Shown here: positions 59,569-64,000 of the stretch, piece by piece
Layout of the letters: each line of letters starts with the position of its first letter
Numbering within the stretch: the stretch's first letter is position 1
Origin: Scheffersomyces stipitis CBS 6054
Lineage: Eukaryota; Ascomycota; Pichiomycetes; Serinales; Debaryomycetaceae
Reading direction: 5' to 3'
Assembly (NCBI RefSeq): GCF_000209165.1
Contig: NC_009068.1
Coordinates: forward strand, 1,612,001-1,676,000
DNA: 64,000 nucleotides
Made by a program: the position numbers and the translations under genes
Notes under the pieces: model-generated
Database searches by the model: none
The model's input: only the letters and a program-made list of their open reading frames with translations
What the model was told of the DNA's origin: nothing

Positions 59569-60771
59569 ATTGTTGGCGAAGTTCTTATTTCCACTGTTCT
59601 TTTGTGATTCAGTGTAATTTTGGTTCTTTTTGTATCCATGTGTATGACTTTTCTTATTTTGAAGTTGTTTATCCGACGAATTCAGAGGCATATCAATAAA
59701 ATTTGAATCGGATCTCATTTTAAGAAATGTATGTCTGAGTGGAGCTGCAACCTTTGATGAATCATTTTTAAAAGCTTGGTATTGTTCATTTAGTTGTCTA
59801 CCTAAAGCTTTGACATTTGATTCGTTACTGTTGTTGACATATATGAAGTAGGCAATAGCATCGCGGGAGTTTAATGTTTTTAAGAACTGGGTAATCTGAC
59901 GATCGGTAACGGAAGTTATACGTACAAGATGATTCTCAATATCTGAAGTATTGGTGAGTCTTTCGATCTTTTTAAACTTCTTGATATATTCAATGATCTG
60001 TGCTGAACAATCATTACCATCGTGAGTTTCGATGTATCCGATGATTTTCTTCAATGTAACATTTCCAGCTTCGTTTTCAAAAGCTGTTGCTGTGTTTTCG
60101 CTTAGGATACTTGCTATATTTTCGGCCACTAATTTATAGAAGTATACCTTATTGGCTGTACTATGACCGTCAAGAAAAACCGTATCTTTTGAGGTTGATT
60201 TGAGGTTAAAGTCATTCAATACGATCTCCTTTAATGGCGGAATCCGAGTGTAGACGCGTTTGAGTGTGGTCTTATACTTGGCTATAGTCTCAGGGCTTGT
60301 ATCCAATTCTGGCAACTTTTGAAGTTGGTCTTCATATTTATCAATTAGTCTCCATACCGACCTTCTAATTTCTTCTTTAGAATTCGAAGTACTATATCCC
60401 TTACCTCTTTCAAGGGTCTCGGATATAGGAGTGTTAATATTTTCCAGCAGGTCTTCGTCAGAATCCAGCGATGACTCCGAATCTGATTGGGACTCTGATC
60501 CATTACCAGCATTTGTAGCATCAGCCTTTTCCTTACCCTTTGGTTCCTTGTTTGGAACTTCTCCGAGATTAAGCTTGTTAATTAAGTTCGTAAGGTTTTT
60601 GTTTACCTCATTGAACCTTTCGTCGATTTCGTTGAATTTTTTATCAAACTCACCCTTCAGGACAGGGACTAATGATTCATCAGTCAAGGCCTTGGGTTCA
60701 GTTGGAGATTGACAATCAACGAATTCATTTTCGAACTTGTCGTAAACTTCAGCAGCTAAAGAGGAGGACAT
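59566..60771 (-). CDS. Copia gag (capsid)
   Basis: 401 residues with an ATG 43 bases after the primer-binding region starts. Acidic Ser/Asp-rich N-terminal part (about 90-115), then an alpha-helical capsid-like region (about 130-345). The C-terminus is basic and Asn/Lys/Gln-rich (K-K-S-H-T-H-G-Y-K-K-N-Q-N-Y) and probably binds RNA in place of a zinc knuckle, since no CCHC motif is present. Gag forms the virus-like particle in which reverse transcription happens. It ends at UAA in frame with pol. Confidence 0.92.
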   Translation of the reverse strand: MSSSLAAEVYDKFENEFVDCQSPTEPKALTDESLVPVLKGEFDKKFNEIDERFNEVNKNLTNLINKLNLGEVPNKEPKGKEKADATNAGNGSESQSDSESSLDSDEDLLENINTPISETLERGKGYSTSNSKEEIRRSVWRLIDKYEDQLQKLPELDTSPETIAKYKTTLKRVYTRIPPLKEIVLNDFNLKSTSKDTVFLDGHSTANKVYFYKLVAENIASILSENTATAFENEAGNVTLKKIIGYIETHDGNDCSAQIIEYIKKFKKIERLTNTSDIENHLVRITSVTDRQITQFLKTLNSRDAIAYFIYVNNSNESNVKALGRQLNEQYQAFKNDSSKVAAPLRHTFLKMRSDSNFIDMPLNSSDKQLQNKKSHTHGYKKNQNYTESQKNSGNKNFANN

Positions 60772-60802
60772 TTTTGGGTTGGCTTAAAAATGGTTGCAAT
60801 TT

Positions 60803-60814
60803 TGACTTCTAATC
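60803..60814 (-). other. Primer-binding site, internal tRNA-Arg(UCU) type
   Basis: Directly after the 5' LTR the element strand reads GATTAGAAGTCA. Its complement, TGACTTCTAATC, is the anticodon-arm sequence of tRNA-Arg(UCU). The primer would therefore be an internal tRNA fragment, as in Tca2 and Drosophila copia-style half-tRNA priming. The tRNA sequence is recalled from S. cerevisiae, not read here. Confidence 0.7.
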
Positions 60815-61099
60815 TGACGGGAAACCTGTATATGGGTAGGCCGGTTTTCCTTTTGGACTTAGAAATGGATTAATGGATATGGAGTTATATTAATCACTGA
60901 AGAACTATTTAAAATCTGTTTAAACTAGAGGGAATCCTCTGGGCTTTATATATTCTTCATCCTCATCTCATCTCTGTAGTTTGTTGCGTTATTCAACAAA
61001 AGAAATGTAGAATTTCTGTTTCGGATATTTATCGGATCCAATCCGAGGTTGGTCACCTCGGAAACCATTATTAGAGATCCTGTATCTTATTTTCCATCA
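60815..61099 (-). repeat. 5' LTR of the copia element
   Basis: 285 bases, identical to the other LTR as far as I can read. On the element strand it runs from TGATGG to CCGTCA. Confidence 0.95.
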
Positions 61100-61104
61100 A
61101 AAAT
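61100..61104. repeat. Target-site duplication AAAAT (right)
   Basis: Exact match of the five bases at 54965-54969. Together they prove a single insertion event into LINE ORF1. Confidence 0.9.
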
Positions 61105-61437
61105 TTCCGAAACTGAGGTTTCAAAACTTTCCATAGTAGGACTTAATGGGGTCTGGTTCTGAATAACCAGCTCGTCCATGGGATTATCCCGTAGTTGGGC
61201 CGGTTCCTCAGAGGTAGATGACACTGCAGTCACGAAGGATGGCTCTAAATTGCCGTTTTCATCGGCATCTGTGGACTCGCCATCGAGGTCCATCAGATCA
61301 GGGGGTGCGACATGGTCGTGTGGATTTCGGTCAATATCCGGTGGTTTTGGCTCGTTTAAGGCTTGATTTGAAGAGCTTTCACCAGAGAAAACCCCTAGAG
61401 GTCCCTCTGGCTGATTGATTGGTCGTAGTTCTGACAT
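61100..61437 (-). pseudogene. LINE ORF1, N-terminal part upstream of the copia insertion
   Basis: About 113 codons from an ATG (61437) preceded by an in-frame TAA. The product is acidic and Pro/Ser-rich (P-D-L-M-D-L-D-G-E-S). If the copia element and one AAAAT copy are taken away, 338 + 2,641 bases join without frame change (993 codons including stop). So this is the start of LINE ORF1 and not an independent gene. As it stands, the frame runs on for only a few codons into the LTR before a stop. Confidence 0.85.
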
Positions 61438-61516
61438 TTTGAAATTTTACTATTGCGGTATGGATTTTTTACATTAGCTCCTGTACCACTTTTAGCGAAT
61501 TTGCATAAAATATTGA

Positions 61517-61588
61517 GCCTCCTTAGCTTAGTGGTAGAGCGTTGCACTTGTAATGCAAAGGTCGCTAGTTCAATTCTGGCAGGAGGCA
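61517..61588 (+). tRNA. tRNA-Thr (anticodon UGU)
   Basis: A 72-base cloverleaf with no intron. The 7-bp acceptor stem pairs GCCTCCT with AGGAGGC, with discriminator A. The D arm contains TAGTGGTAGA (A box). The anticodon stem TTGCA/TGCAA holds loop CTTGTAA with anticodon TGT, reading ACA. The T arm contains GTTCAATTC (B box). Eight T follow at 61589-61596 as the Pol III terminator. It sits at most 79 bases from the 5' end of the LINE. Confidence 0.95.
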
Positions 61589-62117
61589 TTTTTTTTGATT
61601 ATACTGTAATTGTTATGCTTTGGCAATAGAGTCCCCTAAATGCTGCTTCATCTCTATCGAAGAAACTTTGGATGAATAATTAATGTCGATAGAAAACATG
61701 ATATAAATGGCTATTTTCTGGAATTGACGAAGTATTGGCCGATTACGCGAAGAATGTCTTTTCTAGATTATACGTGGCTGATAAAATCCGAAGAGTTTGT
61801 ACCCAATTTTTGCTAAAATTCTCGAAAAAGGTAAAATATATAAAATTCTTTTCCAACCAACTTGAAGTTTTCATATCTCAACAAAAGACTACCATTCTCT
61901 GTCTTTGTCATTACTCTCTGCGGCCTCAACTTCTCTAGCTCATCACTATCAAAATCATCCCATGTTGCAGCTCGTTATATGCAAGAGTGCGCCACTTAGC
62001 AATTCAAAAGTTTTGGTGGAGAAAAAGGACTATAGCCATATTTTGATTTTACTTCTTCTTATACCATACAGATTGTAGAAGTTGTTTTTGAGATTTCTGG
62101 ATAGAAACACGTCTACG
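61589..62117. other. Intergenic region between tRNA-Thr and MGM1
   Basis: Begins with the Pol III terminator T8, then AT-rich sequence and the MGM1 promoter. No further gene seen. Confidence 0.5.
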
Positions 62118-64000
62118 ATGTACGCGTATGGAGCACTGAAGAGTGCGTTTCGCTACACGTATAGTCGTACGCGTGGCACCGCGTTTCTCTTGGGCTCTCT
62201 AAAATCGCAGAATGGATCACCTCTTACGATTAGGTACTATCATCTATTGTCTACAGCCAAACACCAATTTCCCTTAAGAAGTACTACAAACAGCTTCCAG
62301 TCCCGCACGGCAATGCGTCACATTGGGTTCATCAAGATTCTAGCCAAAACGACAAGGATCCCGGCGTATGTGGGGGGCACCCTTGCTGCTGGTGGGTCTT
62401 ATGTAGCTTACAAGGTGGAGCAGGCTCTGACGTATACTCAAGACCAGCTTCTGTCAATCAAAGACTTCACGCAAGGCGTTTTTGATACTGCCGGCGACTT
62501 TTTCAAGGGAATGGGTGGCAAACTGTCGGAGAGCGGTGGAAGCTCGGGGGGCTCCGGTTCGCCTGGCGGAAGTAATGATACCACTACAGCCGTAGGAGCC
62601 ACGGCAGCAGCTCTAGGCTTGACTTCTGAAGATGAAAATGAGTCAGAAGATGATGAAAATGATGATTTAGCTCAAGATGAAGATGAGGAGACGCTTTACA
62701 ATGACTACGATGACGATGATGACTTGGAAAACGACGAAACCAGCAACGAAATGCTCAATTTGACCCGGCAAATGATCGAAATCAGAAACTTGCTTGCGTC
62801 CATCGATCATGACGGATTGCGTTTGCCATCTATCGTAGTCATTGGCTCTCAATCTAGCGGAAAATCGTCGGTTTTGGAAGCCATCGTGGGCCAAGAATTC
62901 TTGCCCAAGGGTTCGAATATGGTCACAAGAAGACCGATCGAATTGACATTGATCAACACACCAGAAGCTGCTGCTGATGTCGCTGAGTTTCCCGCATTGA
63001 AGATGCACAACTTGACTGATTTTGAACAGGTCCAGAAGATCTTGCTCGATTTGAATTTGGCAGTTCCTGAAAAAGACTGTATTTCCAGTGATCCAATTCA
63101 GATCACCATTAGATCGCCTAGAGTACCCGACTTGTCGCTCGTAGATTTACCTGGTTATATCCAAGTGGAAGCTGCTGATCAGCCGTTGGAGTTGAAACAG
63201 AAAATCCGGAAGCTTTGTGACAGATACTTGGAAGCTCCTAACATCATTTTGGCCATATCTGCTGCTGATGTCGATTTGGCAAATTCCAGTGCCTTAAGAG
63301 CTTCAAGAACTGCGGATCCCCGAGGTGAAAGAACAATAGGGGTAGTTACCAAGATTGATTTGGTAGATCCCGAGAGAGCGACCAAGATCTTGACTAATAA
63401 GAAGTACCCACTCAGAATGGGCTATGTGGGCGTAATAACGAAGGCTCCCCCCACTTCTAAAGGTGGATCAGGCCTATTCTCGAGGAAGGCCATCTCAGGA
63501 TACCAGGCTTATGTGGCACAGCAAAATTTTGAACATAGCTATTTGAAGGAAAACAAAGAAGACTTCTACGGTACTACAACTGGAACCAGAAACTTAAAGA
63601 AGAAACTTATGAAAGTTCTTGAAAAATCGATGGCAGCATCGTTGGCACCAACGCATTTGGCAATCCAACAAGACCTAGAAGAGACATCATATCAGTTCAA
63701 AGTAGAATTCAATGATCGTCCTCTTACACCTGAGATGTATTTGGCCAACAATATCGACATGCTAAAGTTGGCCACAAAAGATTTGAGCCATGAATTCTCA
63801 CGTCGTGAGTTGAAGTCGTTATTGAAAAATGAACTCGACCAGAAAGTGTTAGACCTACTTGCTGAAAGATACTGGAATAAGCCTTTTAACTTGAAGCAAA
63901 ATCAAAATGCTCTTGTGGAACCAAATTTGAAAGAACTTTCTCAAATCACGAACATCGATGACGACATATACTGGCACAAGAAATTGGACCTAACCACAAG
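62118..64000 (+). CDS. MGM1: Mitochondrial dynamin-like GTPase Mgm1, 5' part
   Basis: The frame is open from the ATG at 62118 to the right edge (over 627 codons); the rest lies outside. Mgm1 (OPA1) drives inner-membrane fusion and cristae shape. An Arg-rich N-terminus looks like a mitochondrial presequence (about 1-75). A membrane helix follows (about 88-105: P-A-Y-V-G-G-T-L-A-A-G-G-S-Y-V-A-Y), then an Ala-rich segment near 165 that could be the rhomboid cleavage region, and a very acidic linker (about 170-210). The GTPase domain starts near 230 with G-S-Q-S-S-G-K-S-S (243-251), switch residues T-R-R-P-I-E-L-T, D-L-P-G and T-K-I-D. The order equals yeast Mgm1. Confidence 0.93.
   Translation, partial: MYAYGALKSAFRYTYSRTRGTAFLLGSLKSQNGSPLTIRYYHLLSTAKHQFPLRSTTNSFQSRTAMRHIGFIKILAKTTRIPAYVGGTLAAGGSYVAYKVEQALTYTQDQLLSIKDFTQGVFDTAGDFFKGMGGKLSESGGSSGGSGSPGGSNDTTTAVGATAAALGLTSEDENESEDDENDDLAQDEDEETLYNDYDDDDDLENDETSNEMLNLTRQMIEIRNLLASIDHDGLRLPSIVVIGSQSSGKSSVLEAIVGQEFLPKGSNMVTRRPIELTLINTPEAAADVAEFPALKMHNLTDFEQVQKILLDLNLAVPEKDCISSDPIQITIRSPRVPDLSLVDLPGYIQVEAADQPLELKQKIRKLCDRYLEAPNIILAISAADVDLANSSALRASRTADPRGERTIGVVTKIDLVDPERATKILTNKKYPLRMGYVGVITKAPPTSKGGSGLFSRKAISGYQAYVAQQNFEHSYLKENKEDFYGTTTGTRNLKKKLMKVLEKSMAASLAPTHLAIQQDLEETSYQFKVEFNDRPLTPEMYLANNIDMLKLATKDLSHEFSRRELKSLLKNELDQKVLDLLAERYWNKPFNLKQNQNALVEPNLKELSQITNIDDDIYWHKKLDLTT

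Larger units (their letters stand above)
54970..61099 (-). mobile_element. Complete Ty1/copia retrotransposon, 6,130 bp
   Basis: Two identical 285-bp LTRs, 5-bp target duplications (AAAAT), a primer site, gag, pol and a polypurine tract are all present in order on the minus strand. The domain order protease-integrase-reverse transcriptase-RNase H defines copia/Pseudoviridae. A gag-pol in one frame split by a stop, and priming by an internal tRNA-Arg(UCU) segment, recall Tca2 of Candida albicans. Identical LTRs indicate very recent insertion. It lies in the same orientation as the LINE it disrupts. Confidence 0.95.
48571..61437 (-). mobile_element. Zorro/L1-type LINE, interrupted by a copia element
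   Basis: A non-LTR retrotransposon with two ORFs: ORF1 (nucleic-acid-binding, CCHC) and ORF2 (endonuclease + reverse transcriptase), a ~200-base 3' UTR and an A-tail. The layout matches Candida Zorro elements of the L1 clade. The copia element at 54970-61099 splits ORF1. The 5' end lies somewhere in 61438-61516, between the ORF1 ATG and the tRNA gene; I could not find an exact target-site duplication. Apart from the insertion no frame-breaking change is seen, so the element was probably active recently. Confidence 0.85.

Noticed and set aside
46196..61437. Possible centromere, since some CUG-clade yeasts have retrotransposon-rich gene-poor centromeres
   Set aside because: Only one LTR element and two LINE copies are present, flanked closely by a tRNA and MGM1; nothing in the sequence shows centromere function.
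1..64000. CRISPR arrays, rRNA genes, bacterial-type operons
   Set aside because: No regularly spaced direct repeats or rRNA sequence seen; the segment is eukaryotic nuclear DNA.

Overview
This is a nuclear segment of an ascomycete budding yeast of the CUG-Ser clade, most likely Scheffersomyces (Pichia) stipitis or a close relative. Genes are short-intron or intronless and spaced on both strands. Splice signals are yeast-like (GTATGT or GTAAGT donors, TACTAAC branch points). The code change shows at 18152-18154: a CTG codon sits where KDM4 demethylases have a serine (the W-Y-S-V/I-P stretch). The species name is inference; the clade is well supported.

Left part (1-29,760), mostly housekeeping and regulatory genes: the 3' end of an FGGY sugar kinase; a sulfate permease behind a 2.2 kb upstream region with Cbf1 and Met31/32-type sites; the CAF-1 large subunit RLF2; the SLX4 nuclease scaffold; a small two-helix membrane protein; two tandem MFS transporters; a probable small spliced gene at 16,694-17,101; a KDM4/Rph1-type histone demethylase; the RAD24 checkpoint clamp loader; a CGFS monothiol glutaredoxin; and a 1,378-aa Adr1/Rsf2-type C2H2 regulator behind a 3 kb upstream region packed with TGTCGG-type hexamers.

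Middle part (30,000-44,560), an accessory block that looks like aromatic catabolism: a family III CoA-transferase, an NTF2-like protein divergent from an enol-lactonase-like alpha/beta hydrolase, a Zn2Cys6 regulator, a hydroxyquinol 1,2-dioxygenase, a spliced glutathione S-transferase and a 14-TMS MFS exporter. Hydroxyquinol cleavage feeds the 3-oxoadipate route, in which a lactonase and a CoA-transferase also act. GCGGAT-centred motifs recur in three of the promoters, as if one zinc-cluster regulator controlled them.

Right part (45,000-64,000): an unrecognised tail-anchored protein, then a gene-poor stretch and a nested transposon island. A Zorro/L1-type LINE on the minus strand (ORF1 + ORF2, 3' A-tail) carries a complete 6,130-bp Ty1/copia element inside ORF1. 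That element has two identical 285-bp LTRs, 5-bp target duplications AAAAT, a primer site matching the anticodon region of tRNA-Arg(UCU), and gag and pol in one frame separated by a single UAA codon. A second, diverged LINE tail lies directly beyond the 3' end of the first. A tRNA-Thr(UGU) gene flanks the island, followed by the start of MGM1, which runs off the right edge.
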